DNA of 15,756 nucleotides from Bacillota bacterium (GTDB taxonomy: Bacteria > Bacillota > Clostridia > Christensenellales > Aristaeellaceae): NCBI GenBank assembly GCA_023409955.1, contig JAEYQQ010000128.1, positions 1-15,756 on the forward strand, read 5' to 3'. The position numbers were made by a program, and so were the translations under genes. The notes below the pieces were generated by a model. It saw only the letters and a list, made by a program, of their open reading frames with translations, had not been told where the DNA came from and searched no databases. Below, piece after piece: positions 6,608 through 14,001 of this stretch (positions are counted from its first letter, which is position 1; every line of letters begins with the position of its first letter).

Positions 6608-6979
6608 CTACTTTCGCCAAAATGTATTGCAGAATGCTTTATCCATTATGTTAAACTCAATGATTTTTTCAAGAAGAGAAAAATCAATGGGTTGATTCCA
6701 ACGGATGCGTATCAGCTCCTTGGTCTGGTCATAACCCGCCTTGATGATATCATCAGAAAAGTGCATCATTCCTGCTCTTTCAGGTGCCACAGACATATGA
6801 TTCTTGGCAACACTAAAGGCAATGATAAACGTTTCATGATCAGTAAACATGGGTTGATTCCAGGCAATCTTGGGAACCAAGTTCGGAAACCGGCGAAGGA
6901 TCCAGTCAAACAGCTCATCTAGTCTTTTGCGTTGCAGCGGATCCTTGATACTTGCCAGATAATCAGATAAGATGTCCAT
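6608..6979 (-). CDS. fra: Frataxin-like iron chaperone Fra (YdhG/DUF1801 family)
   Basis: A 123-residue soluble protein matching the Bacillus subtilis Fra (YdhG) family, which delivers iron for Fe-S cluster and haem assembly. Diagnostic stretches are PKIAWNQPMFTDHETFIIAF, a following V-A-K-N-H-M-S-V-A-P-E run, and the C-terminal LLEKIIEFNIMDKA followed by FWRK. I chose the ATG at 6979 (MDILSDYLAS) because AGAGGTG (6986-6992) lies six bases upstream and family members begin at this point. An ATG 25 codons earlier falls in a structured RNA hairpin and is not protein-like. No clear promoter of its own is visible. It lies downstream of the secreted hydrolase gene and of an elongated terminator-like hairpin, so expression may come from partial read-through. 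Function is by family resemblance. Confidence 0.85.
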   Translation of the reverse strand: MDILSDYLASIKDPLQRKRLDELFDWILRRFPNLVPKIAWNQPMFTDHETFIIAFSVAKNHMSVAPERAGMMHFSDDIIKAGYDQTKELIRIRWNQPIDFSLLEKIIEFNIMDKAFCNTFWRK

Positions 6980-7012
6980 TTTTTTCACCTCTTTGCAAAT
7001 ATGATGGACATC

Positions 7013-7085
7013 AAAAAGAGACTTGAATCTCCGATGGCCCATTGGGTTCTCCAATGCATACCGAGTCGGATGTATTCAAGCCTCT
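7013..7085 (-). terminator. Elongated hairpin with T-run between the MBL gene and fra
   Basis: Read on the - strand, a 12-bp outer stem (7074-7085 with 7017-7028, one G-U pair) encloses a 5-bp stem TCCGA/TCGGA (7066-7070 with 7030-7034) and an apical CATTGG/CCAATG stem (7051-7056 with 7040-7045). The U-run 7013-7016 follows the outer stem. It fits a terminator for the ABC operon or an attenuator ahead of fra. Confidence 0.65.
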
Positions 7086-7099
7086 TTAATTTGATAAGG

Positions 7100-8035
7100 T
7101 CAATTCAAGAAATCAGTTGCCCTATCCTTTTCTGTTACCACCTTGTAGGTTCCATCACCAGGTGTGGAAACGCTTATGCTTCCATCAAAATAGGTGATAT
7201 ATGTCTCCGTACCAGCTTTTCTGTATTTCTGATAAATTCCAAGGTCGGACAGACCATGGCTCATCATGACTGCGATTTTCGGGGAGATGGCATCCCTATA
7301 GGGTTTAGCAGAGGATGTTGCCGCACCATGATGCCCTACTTTAAACACATCACTTTTCAAGCGTTGGCCGTATTTTTCAACAATCGACCTTTCGATGGTA
7401 GTGTATAAATCCCCGCCAAAGAGCATGCTGGAATCCTGATAGGCAAAACGGATCAAAAGCGACAGATCATTGACAAACTGGGTGCTGTTTTCGGGATAAC
7501 CTTCATAATAGGTGATCTCATCGGTAGGATGAAACACCTCTGCCGTTACATGTTCCCCAAAAGAAAAGGTATCTCCTTCCGCAAGAAAGAAATGTGGAAT
7601 ACCCTGCTTTTGAATTTCTGCTTCATACGCTGCCACATGGGAAGTGGGGTACGCTACGTGACTTGTGTATACCGCTTCCACCGTAAATTCCTGCATGAGC
7701 CTGGCAAAGCTCCCGATATGGTCCACATGTGGATGGGATGCTACCAGATAATCAATACGATTGATACCCAGCGCTTTCAATGCATCCACTACTTGTCCGG
7801 CGCACTCAGGTTCACCGGCATCCAGCACCATAACCTTACCATCGGGGGATATCAAAATGGTAGCATCCCCCGATTTCTCCCCATCCGGAGAAAGCAATGA
7901 CAGAAACCTGGCTGTGAGCATACCCGCATCTTGCGAGGTGTCAAATACCTCGTCATACCTAGTTTCTGCAATGCCGACACTTACTGTCAGCAAACACATG
8001 AAAGCAACTAGAATCGCTGATAACAAGCGCCTCAT
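7100..8035 (-). CDS. Secreted metallo-beta-lactamase-fold hydrolase (ComEC C-terminal type)
   Basis: A 311-residue exported hydrolase. Residues 1-23 form a signal peptide (MRRLL, a hydrophobic core, GIA before the likely cut). The metal site is well preserved: HPHVDH at 101-106, FGGD at 206-209 and GHHG at 234-237. NDLSLL (189-194) is typical of the ComEC/Rec2-type MBL subfamily. Members are nucleases, phosphodiesterases or related esterases, so a phosphodiester substrate is plausible but unproven. The ATG overlaps the TGA of the UgpE-like permease (ATGA, 8032-8035), so it is translationally coupled to the transporter. Its place as last gene of an operon with a UgpB-like binding protein suggests it hydrolyses an extracellular precursor for that transporter. 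It has no lipobox. Confidence 0.88.
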   Translation of the reverse strand: MRRLLSAILVAFMCLLTVSVGIAETRYDEVFDTSQDAGMLTARFLSLLSPDGEKSGDATILISPDGKVMVLDAGEPECAGQVVDALKALGINRIDYLVASHPHVDHIGSFARLMQEFTVEAVYTSHVAYPTSHVAAYEAEIQKQGIPHFFLAEGDTFSFGEHVTAEVFHPTDEITYYEGYPENSTQFVNDLSLLIRFAYQDSSMLFGGDLYTTIERSIVEKYGQRLKSDVFKVGHHGAATSSAKPYRDAISPKIAVMMSHGLSDLGIYQKYRKAGTETYITYFDGSISVSTPGDGTYKVVTEKDRATDFLN

Positions 8036-9168
8036 TTCATCGCCGCCTTGCTCATGCCTGTCATAATATATTTTTGCATGATCAAAAACAATACCACAAT
8101 AGGAAGAATCGCAAGTACTGCGCCGGCCATAATTTCGTTATAGTTGGCTGTAACGATGCCAGCGAATGTACGCCGCAGGAATACAATACCTACTGCCAAG
8201 GTGCGGCGCGCTTCCAAAGGCGCTACCATTCTTGGCCAGAAATAGTTGTTCCAGCCGTTGATGAAGGTGATGATACTAATGGTGATAAGAGTCGGTGCAC
8301 ACATGGGCATAAGTACATGGAAAACGGAACGAATTCTGCCCATGCCATCCACACGACCTGCTTCAAGATAGCTGTCATCCACAGTCATAAAGGTCTGTCT
8401 GAGCATGAATATGAAGTATGCGGAGACCAGGTTCGGCACCACAATACCTGCAAAGGTGTTCAACCAACCCAAACGGGCGACCATGACATAGATGGGAACA
8501 AAGGTAACTTGGATGGGCACCATCAACGCACCCAACACCAGCATGAACAGCACATTTTTTCCCTTGAACTGACCTTTGGAAAAGCCGTAAGCTGCTGATA
8601 CACCCAGCACCAGTTCCCCCACCATCATCAGGAAGGTAGATACCAGGGTGTTAAAAAAGTACAGCATAAAAGGCGCGCGGTTTATAACGTTAACGTAGTT
8701 ATCAAAGCGTAAGGTTTCCGGCCAAAGGGTAGGAACAGCCAATAGTAGCTCTTCACTGGACTTTAAGGATGATACTACCATCCAGTACATGGGAAAGATC
8801 ATAATCAGCGTAAAGATAATCGCTCCGACATACTGCAATACAACACGGCCTTTGGCTACAGCCTTGGCAGTTTTAACATTTGCGCGAATCAAAGGACTTA
8901 AAAACCGCATGCCTACAAGCCCAATCAAGCTGAATAGACCAAAGAAGGCTGAAAGGGCCGAAAAAACCTTGTAATTGGCTGACAAAAAGCCGTAAGCAGT
9001 CGATATTTCATAGGCACTGGCATTTTGCGGCAAGGTTGCTGTTATGGTATTATGGCGAACAAGACCCGCAACGCTTAAAACACCAAAGACGATACCTATG
9101 CCAAGGAAGAGAACCAGAATATCAAACCAGCCCGATTCCCGCATTTTTTTCAAATGTCCGGTTTTCAT
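8032..9168 (-). CDS. ABC permease, UgpE/MalG type, with N-terminal two-helix extension
   Basis: A 378-residue permease, about 100 residues longer than usual. The standard part starts near residue 110, shows the family entry motif FPMYWMVVSSLKSSEE (125-140) and the EAA loop LEAGRVDGMGRIRSVFHVLM (268-287). The extra N-terminus contains a helix at about 15-36, an external loop of about 30 residues, a second helix at about 67-90 and a basic stretch. AAGGAGG (9177-9183) overlaps the stop of the UgpA-like gene and lies eight bases before this ATG. It partners the preceding permease, which has a similar extension. Relationship to glycerol-3-phosphate transporters is inferred from the neighbouring GDPD and binding protein; a sugar substrate remains possible. 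Confidence 0.9.
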   Translation of the reverse strand: MKTGHLKKMRESGWFDILVLFLGIGIVFGVLSVAGLVRHNTITATLPQNASAYEISTAYGFLSANYKVFSALSAFFGLFSLIGLVGMRFLSPLIRANVKTAKAVAKGRVVLQYVGAIIFTLIMIFPMYWMVVSSLKSSEELLLAVPTLWPETLRFDNYVNVINRAPFMLYFFNTLVSTFLMMVGELVLGVSAAYGFSKGQFKGKNVLFMLVLGALMVPIQVTFVPIYVMVARLGWLNTFAGIVVPNLVSAYFIFMLRQTFMTVDDSYLEAGRVDGMGRIRSVFHVLMPMCAPTLITISIITFINGWNNYFWPRMVAPLEARRTLAVGIVFLRRTFAGIVTANYNEIMAGAVLAILPIVVLFLIMQKYIMTGMSKAAMK

Positions 9169-9181
9169 AGTGCTCCCCTCC

Positions 9182-10435
9182 TTACGAATCGTAGTTGACG
9201 CTGCGGTTGCTGTAGCGCATGGTAGCAGCTGTGCAGACCAACAGAATCACAAAAAACACCAATGATACAGCTGAAGCCCTAGCCACCCTAAACTCCTCAA
9301 AGGATAGGGCGTAAATCCACTGCACCAGAACGTTGGTGGACTTGCCTGGCCCGCCGTTGGTCATAACCTCCACCGACTGGAAAACCTTCATGCTGGCAAT
9401 AAAAGTGGTCACGAACAAAAACAGTGTTGTGGGTGCCAATAAAGGCAAGGTGATAAAGCGGAAGCGGTGCACTGAATCGGCACCGTCAATGGAAGCCGCC
9501 TCATAGTATTCGTTTGGAATACCCTTCATGGCAGAGAGATAGATCATCATGGCATAGCCTACAACACGCCAGGCAGTGAGAAATAAAATACCTGCAAGTG
9601 CAGTATTTGCTTGATTTAACCAGTCTGGACCTTGGATTCCCATGCTGGCAAGAAAACTGTTCAGAATACCGAAGCGTCCATTCAAAATCCAGATGAAAAC
9701 GACAGCACTGGTGGATACGGCAATGTACTTGGGCATGAATACAATAGCCCGGAATGCATTGAAGCTTTTGGTCATGCGGTTGAAAAGCAGCGCCAGAAGC
9801 ATACCGCCCACAAGGGTGATTACAAGCTCCCAGAAGGTGTAGGTGGCTGTAATCGTGAGCGATTCCAAAAAGTACTTCCAACCTGTGCCTTGGAACAGCC
9901 ATTTATAGTTTTTGATGCCTTCAAACGTGAAAGTGGCATCGCTGAGCATGCGCATATCGGTGAAGCTGATGCGAATTAGATCGATAACAGGATAATAAAC
10001 AAATAGAAGGAAGAAGAAAATCGCCGGTTCCACAAAGAACAGGTCCTTCATTCTTTCCCAAGATTGCAATCTAAGCATAATGCCATTATAAATCAGCATT
10101 GCGCCAAACAATACCATGATAATGGCAATGTTCATAATGGTGCTCATTAAATTCAAGGATATGGCGCCATCCCAAAATAACAGGCGGGCCCCTTCGCCAA
10201 ACAGATAAGCTGTACCTGCCACAGCTGTTCCGGCATTCTGTGCCATGGCACGTGCTTCATAAACCTTGTTTGCAAGGGGTTGCAAAAAATCAACCTGAAG
10301 GTCACCCGCCATATAGCCAAATATTCCAGTTAGCGTTATCAGTATTCCCAGGACCAGCAGTACGACAGAAGCAGTGCTGGTGCGCTTTGTTCTGCGCAAT
10401 AGTATGCTTGAAGCTGCAGTCATTTGGTTTTGCAT
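9182..10435 (-). CDS. ABC permease, UgpA/MalF type, with N-terminal two-helix extension
   Basis: A 417-residue permease; typical UgpA-type proteins are near 290-300. The conserved region begins near residue 128 (MKDLFFVEPAIFFFLLFVYYP). It carries the EAA loop YEAASIDGADSVHRFRFITL (311-330) and the subfamily motif TNGGPGKSTNVLVQWIY (359-375). The extension holds a basic N-terminus, a helix at about 23-43, an external loop of about 50 residues and a second helix at about 96-120. A GAGGTG ribosome binding site lies just upstream of the ATG. The gene sits between the binding protein (97-base gap containing a GC-rich hairpin) and the UgpE-like permease (13-base gap). It would form the translocation pore with that partner and couple to an ATPase not encoded here. 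Confidence 0.9.
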   Translation of the reverse strand: MQNQMTAASSILLRRTKRTSTASVVLLVLGILITLTGIFGYMAGDLQVDFLQPLANKVYEARAMAQNAGTAVAGTAYLFGEGARLLFWDGAISLNLMSTIMNIAIIMVLFGAMLIYNGIMLRLQSWERMKDLFFVEPAIFFFLLFVYYPVIDLIRISFTDMRMLSDATFTFEGIKNYKWLFQGTGWKYFLESLTITATYTFWELVITLVGGMLLALLFNRMTKSFNAFRAIVFMPKYIAVSTSAVVFIWILNGRFGILNSFLASMGIQGPDWLNQANTALAGILFLTAWRVVGYAMMIYLSAMKGIPNEYYEAASIDGADSVHRFRFITLPLLAPTTLFLFVTTFIASMKVFQSVEVMTNGGPGKSTNVLVQWIYALSFEEFRVARASAVSLVFFVILLVCTAATMRYSNRSVNYDS

Positions 10436-10460
10436 GCTTTCACCTCAAAATACCAAACGG

Positions 10461-10480
10461 GGGGGAGGTTTCCCTCCCCC
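10461..10480 (-). promoter_or_regulatory. GC-rich intercistronic hairpin with GAAA loop
   Basis: On the - strand, GGGGGAGG (10480-10473), a GAAA tetraloop (10472-10469), CCTCCCCC (10468-10461). There is no T-run, so it is not a plain terminator. It lies between the binding protein and permease genes, where such hairpins commonly protect the upstream mRNA from 3' decay and raise binding-protein yield over the permeases. Confidence 0.7.
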
Positions 10481-10532
10481 ACGCAGGCAATAAAACAGAA
10501 ACTTGTATATGGATCAGTAAATACCTGGATGA

Positions 10533-11816
10533 TTATTGATCTTCCAGATTCTCGGTCACTTCCAAGGCCAGCTGATCCAATGTTTCCTGCACGGGAGCGC
10601 CTTCCACGAAAATCTTGGCCAAAGCATGACGCCACAGGTTAGCGATGGTGTCATACACTGGGTGCTGATCGCGGGGATTGATCCAAGCGGACATGCTCAT
10701 AACGGATTCCATAGCGGGCTTGCGCTCCAGGTATTCCTTTACGGCATCGGTTTTAAGAACGCTCTGACGGGTGGGGAAATAGCCGGTGGCATCTGCCCAG
10801 TAGAGGTTCATTTCAGGGCTGGTCATAAAGGTCAGGAACTGCCATGCAGCATTCTTCTGAGCCTGGGGAGCCTTTGCGGGAATCAGGATAGCAGCGCCGC
10901 CAACTTCGCTCATGAAGGACTCGCCATCATTGCCGCCAGGCAGCCATGACATACCCACTTCAAAATCAGAGGATTTCACGTAGGTATCATACAAAGAAGA
11001 GGTATGGAATACGCTGAAAGCGCCGCCATCCCAGAACAGCTGCCGCATGTTGGCGGAAGCATCAGTGCCATAGGCATAGTAAGCATAGCCCTTCTTAATC
11101 CACTCGTTGATTTTGTTGGTAACATAAACAGCAGCTTCGCTGTTCAGGTCTGTGGTCAGGCCATCTTCGTTGATCACTTTTACGCCGTTGTTTTTGTAAA
11201 GGGTTTCATAGTACCAATAGTCCCAGCCGCCGAACACGGTGCCGTAACGCTTGGTGGTTCCATCAGCGTTGAAAACGGTAGCTTTCTCCAGGAAAGCTTC
11301 CATTTCGTCAAAGGTCTTGGGCATTTCAATGCCTTCAGCTTCAGCAGCGGTCTTGTTGTAGTACATAACCTGGGTAGAGATCAAGTACGGCAGAGCAATC
11401 TGCTGGCCTTCGTAGCTGGTAGAAGCAATCAGACCTTCGCCGAAATCAGCAATGTCATAGCCGGTAGCTTGGATGTAGGGATCAAGCACTTCGCAGATGC
11501 CGGCTGCACCATAGGAAGCCGGATAAGAAGTATTGCAGGTGGCCAGGGCGGGCACTTCGCCGGATGCAACAGCAGCAATGAGCTGTGTGTTGATCTCGCC
11601 GTAGGAGCCAATGTAAATGGGCTCAACGGTGATCATTGGATTTGCTTCATGGAACTTGTCGATCATATACTTGATATTCTCGTTATACTGATCCTCATGA
11701 GCATGCCACCACTGAATGGTAATAGGTTCGGTTACATCATAGCTTTGTGCCAAGGCAGGAGCCGCCATAGACAGAGCCATAATACCGGTCAGGATGAGCG
11801 CCAGGAACTTCTTCAT
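10533..11816 (-). CDS. Extracellular solute-binding protein, family 1 (UgpB-like)
   Basis: A 427-residue exported binding protein that captures the substrate and delivers it to the permeases. Residues 1-24 are a signal peptide ending ALA, followed directly by QSYD. There is no cysteine at the lipobox position. The mature start ITIQWWHAHEDQYNENIKYM, then FHEANPMITVEPIYIGSY, matches the W-H and Y-x-G-x-Y regions of UgpB-type glycerol-3-phosphate binding proteins. The C-terminal GYFPTRQSVL segment fits this class too. Aromatic residues are abundant, as in sugar binders, so substrate assignment rests on context. A G/A-rich ribosome binding site (GGAAAGGGGA) precedes the ATG. Expression is driven by its own promoter with a long structured leader, and a hairpin after the stop may set it above the permeases. 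Confidence 0.9.
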   Translation of the reverse strand: MKKFLALILTGIMALSMAAPALAQSYDVTEPITIQWWHAHEDQYNENIKYMIDKFHEANPMITVEPIYIGSYGEINTQLIAAVASGEVPALATCNTSYPASYGAAGICEVLDPYIQATGYDIADFGEGLIASTSYEGQQIALPYLISTQVMYYNKTAAEAEGIEMPKTFDEMEAFLEKATVFNADGTTKRYGTVFGGWDYWYYETLYKNNGVKVINEDGLTTDLNSEAAVYVTNKINEWIKKGYAYYAYGTDASANMRQLFWDGGAFSVFHTSSLYDTYVKSSDFEVGMSWLPGGNDGESFMSEVGGAAILIPAKAPQAQKNAAWQFLTFMTSPEMNLYWADATGYFPTRQSVLKTDAVKEYLERKPAMESVMSMSAWINPRDQHPVYDTIANLWRHALAKIFVEGAPVQETLDQLALEVTENLEDQ

Positions 11817-12019
11817 GAATGGTTCCCCTTTCCAATGAATAATAGATTATGTAAACATGCATCTACCTGCATGTCAACACACCTGCTGATGCAGTGTTTC
11901 ATGGAAAAACTTTCCGAAACAAGGTCATGGGCGCAAGCAAACCTTTGCAGTATTTGCATCCTTGCATATTGCTGCAACTGTAAACATTTTGCGACATCAA
12001 AATGTCGCCACACCAATGT
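11817..12019 (-). ncRNA. Structured 5' leader of the binding-protein mRNA (several consecutive hairpins)
   Basis: From the predicted transcription start to the ATG, the - strand RNA can form six hairpins in a row. They are: 12008-12021 (CCACA/TGTGG); 11991-12008 (GCGACAT/ATGTCGC, perfect, 4-base loop); 11945-11977 (TTGCAG/CTGCAA enclosing TGCA/TGCA); 11895-11921 (TGTTTC/GAAACA plus GGAAA/TTTCC, two-base bulge); 11883-11894 (CTGC/GCAG); 11855-11874 (ACATGCA/TGCATGT, perfect). None has a terminator T-run. I match it to no known riboswitch. The first two share one base and may be alternative, or may be DNA operators rather than RNA structures. Confidence 0.5.
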
Positions 12020-12025
12020 GGATGA

Positions 12026-12054
12026 ATTATACAGCATCGCCGCAAGAAACGCAA
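12026..12054 (-). promoter_or_regulatory. Sigma-70-type promoter of the binding-protein / permease / MBL operon
   Basis: On the - strand, TTGCGT (12054-12049), a 17-base spacer, then consensus TATAAT (12031-12026). The transcription start is predicted near 12019, giving a leader of about 200 bases. Confidence 0.8.
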
Positions 12055-12065
12055 TACATATTCAC

Positions 12066-12077
12066 ATTGTATACAAT
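12066..12077. promoter_or_regulatory. Perfect 12-bp palindrome ATTGTATACAAT (candidate operator)
   Basis: The palindrome sits 11 bases upstream of the -35 box, in the 3' untranslated stretch after the GDPD gene. Its form resembles operators of GntR-type regulators. From this position it could be an activator site, or a repressor site acting with the palindromes downstream of the -10. The regulator is not in the window. Confidence 0.5.
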
Positions 12078-12108
12078 ATCCCAAGGTTATATGTTAAATA
12101 TATATCAA

Positions 12109-14001
12109 TTATGGTTTGACAGTCAGCGTTACCGGATTTGAATAAATATAAAAGTTACCATAATGCTTACCTGCGATCTCTAAGGTAATGCGGGCTCTTA
12201 ACATAACAACACATGCCCCTTGGCTTAGCGGAATAATACTTCCTAAGTCCAGCTTTACAAGCTCTTTGCCTGTAATGATGATTGGCTCGATAACCTCTGC
12301 TGTGTACATAGCACCAGCATACGTTTTGATGACGGGAGCAAACAGCAACGAAGCATTCGCTTTACTGCCTACAGCCAAATCAGCATCAGACGCCGTGAAG
12401 GATTCAGGCAGATCAGAAATCCAGGTTGTAAAGTTTGTGGTCAAGCCAAACATGCCAAACAAATAATCCTTTGCAAACAAGTCTGGCGAGTTATAGGTCC
12501 AAGGCCAAGCTGTTATACCGCGGTGACGACCTGCCGCTATGGTTGGATAGGATAAATTGGCATTGGATGGGTTATATGTGCCATTGTATAAGCCAGTTGC
12601 ACTGCTTAATGCTAGCACTGCAGCAGAAGGGTTACCGCCGGCGTCTTCTATAAGCTTCATATGATTTTCATAAGGCATTTCTTTCGAAGGGTCCAGCTGC
12701 TTTCCCTTCTTTTGATTTCTGCCCTTGGCATCGTCATAACCCAAGCAGCCCAGAGACATCTCAGGCCAGCTTTCGGCCATTTCCTTGAGAATGGGTACAT
12801 TAAAGGAGATAACTGCCATTTGATCCGTTACGCCGCACTCCTTGGCCAAGCTTTTCAGCTTATCAACAATATCCGTATTCTGTGATTTGATTTCTACCAA
12901 ATGCACGATATCAGTATTCTTAAACTCCTGAAATAGTTCTCGTAAAGATGGGATGCGGTCATCCGCCGATACTTCAATGGTACCCTTTATAGAATCTTTT
13001 GCCGGTGTATTGTTCTTATTTTGAACGCCATTGGCAGAATTGCTGTCAAAAGAGATGGACTGAAGCTGCGCCAGCGTCATCGATTCAACGTTTTCAATAT
13101 CCGCCCGGTTAAACAGCCGTTTCATGCTGCTGTCATGTAAAGCAAATATTTCCCCGTCAGCACTGAGATAAATATCATACTCCAATAGGTCGGCACCTGC
13201 ATCTGCCGCTGCTTTCACAGAGCGTAAGGTGTTTTCGATGTATTCACTTGGCAGGCCGCGGTGGCCAATGATGATGGGTGTGCGAAGCATAATGGGCACA
13301 TCCGCCTGAAAATGCCCCAAAGCGTTATAGGCAGACACATAATCCTGTGTCACAAGCCCATTGACGCCGTTTGTCAAATGGGTAAGGATCTCCTTTTCAT
13401 CGCTGCTTGTATAGACCCAAACAGAAATCAATCTGCTTTGCAGATATCTGACTGCTTCACGGGTTGCTGTTACACTTGAAATAAGCGCAATCTTTGCCCC
13501 AGCAGCGTTTGTGGTAGATACAACATTGCCCAGTTCTTCTTTTGTCATTTCATGCGTTGTCGCAGAAAAGTCGATCAGCCCGCGAACGGCTGGCAGCTTC
13601 TTTTTCACCTTACTCACCAAATGCGCATGCTTGGCTTCTGCTGCCACAATCACATCCTGGCTGCTGGTTTTCAAATACTCAGCAAGCGCATCAGCTGCTG
13701 CATCCGATTGTATAAACAGACCGGGAAGCATCACTTGTGAAGCTGACAGATAGTCATTCAGGCTTGAAGAAATGGCGCCTCTACCAGTAACAGATCGATC
13801 ATCCCCCAGCAAAACAAAGGCGACATCTGGCTGTAACGCTGTTTGATCTATTGTTTTATCATCTTGCCTCATATCAAAAGCAATGGTGGCAGGCAATGCT
13901 ATGGCAGAATCACCTGTGTTTTCACTGCCAGCTAAAACACTTACAGGCAGCAATAAAGCACACAGAAAAAAACCAACCAGTCTTCTAGCAAACCGTTCCA
14001 T
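12109..14001 (-). CDS. Secreted glycerophosphodiester phosphodiesterase (GDPD) with degenerate N-terminal barrel
   Basis: A 630-residue exported enzyme hydrolysing glycerophosphodiesters to glycerol-3-phosphate and an alcohol. Residues 1-25 are a signal peptide (cut near VLA-GS). The catalytic barrel starts near residue 240: HRG (H247), ENT (E256), LEYDIYL (E274, D276), HD (H289) and VEIK (E370, K372) match the known GDPD active-site and metal residues. The region about 40-230 looks like another GDPD-type barrel lacking the catalytic residues but keeping the late-strand pattern ISVWVYTSSDEKEI and GVNGLVTQDY. The last ~90 residues appear as a beta-rich domain. I chose ATG 14001 (MERFARR) over 14016 because GAGGT at 14010-14014 then fits as ribosome binding site. 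It is probably the first enzyme of the locus, feeding the Ugp-like importer downstream. Confidence 0.9.
   Translation of the reverse strand: MERFARRLVGFFLCALLLPVSVLAGSENTGDSAIALPATIAFDMRQDDKTIDQTALQPDVAFVLLGDDRSVTGRGAISSSLNDYLSASQVMLPGLFIQSDAAADALAEYLKTSSQDVIVAAEAKHAHLVSKVKKKLPAVRGLIDFSATTHEMTKEELGNVVSTTNAAGAKIALISSVTATREAVRYLQSRLISVWVYTSSDEKEILTHLTNGVNGLVTQDYVSAYNALGHFQADVPIMLRTPIIIGHRGLPSEYIENTLRSVKAAADAGADLLEYDIYLSADGEIFALHDSSMKRLFNRADIENVESMTLAQLQSISFDSNSANGVQNKNNTPAKDSIKGTIEVSADDRIPSLRELFQEFKNTDIVHLVEIKSQNTDIVDKLKSLAKECGVTDQMAVISFNVPILKEMAESWPEMSLGCLGYDDAKGRNQKKGKQLDPSKEMPYENHMKLIEDAGGNPSAAVLALSSATGLYNGTYNPSNANLSYPTIAAGRHRGITAWPWTYNSPDLFAKDYLFGMFGLTTNFTTWISDLPESFTASDADLAVGSKANASLLFAPVIKTYAGAMYTAEVIEPIIITGKELVKLDLGSIIPLSQGACVVMLRARITLEIAGKHYGNFYIYSNPVTLTVKP

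Noticed and set aside
6578..6922. 114-codon + strand frame after the methyltransferase
   Set aside because: It is antisense to fra, whose family identity and ribosome binding site are clear.
8074..8598. 174-codon + strand frame across the UgpE-like permease
   Set aside because: It is antisense to a well-supported permease, with histidine/glutamine-rich low-quality translation and no start signal.
11813..12037. 74-codon - strand frame covering the binding-protein leader and overlapping its ATG by ATGA
   Set aside because: Its ATG lies upstream of and within the promoter region, so it would not be on the transcript. The sequence is dominated by the hairpin-forming repeats and does not look like protein.
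11004..12119. 371-codon open frame on the + strand opposite the binding-protein gene and its leader
   Set aside because: It is antisense to a clear UgpB-like protein, has no ribosome binding site or family resemblance, and runs through the promoter. It is explained by the codon pattern of the real gene.
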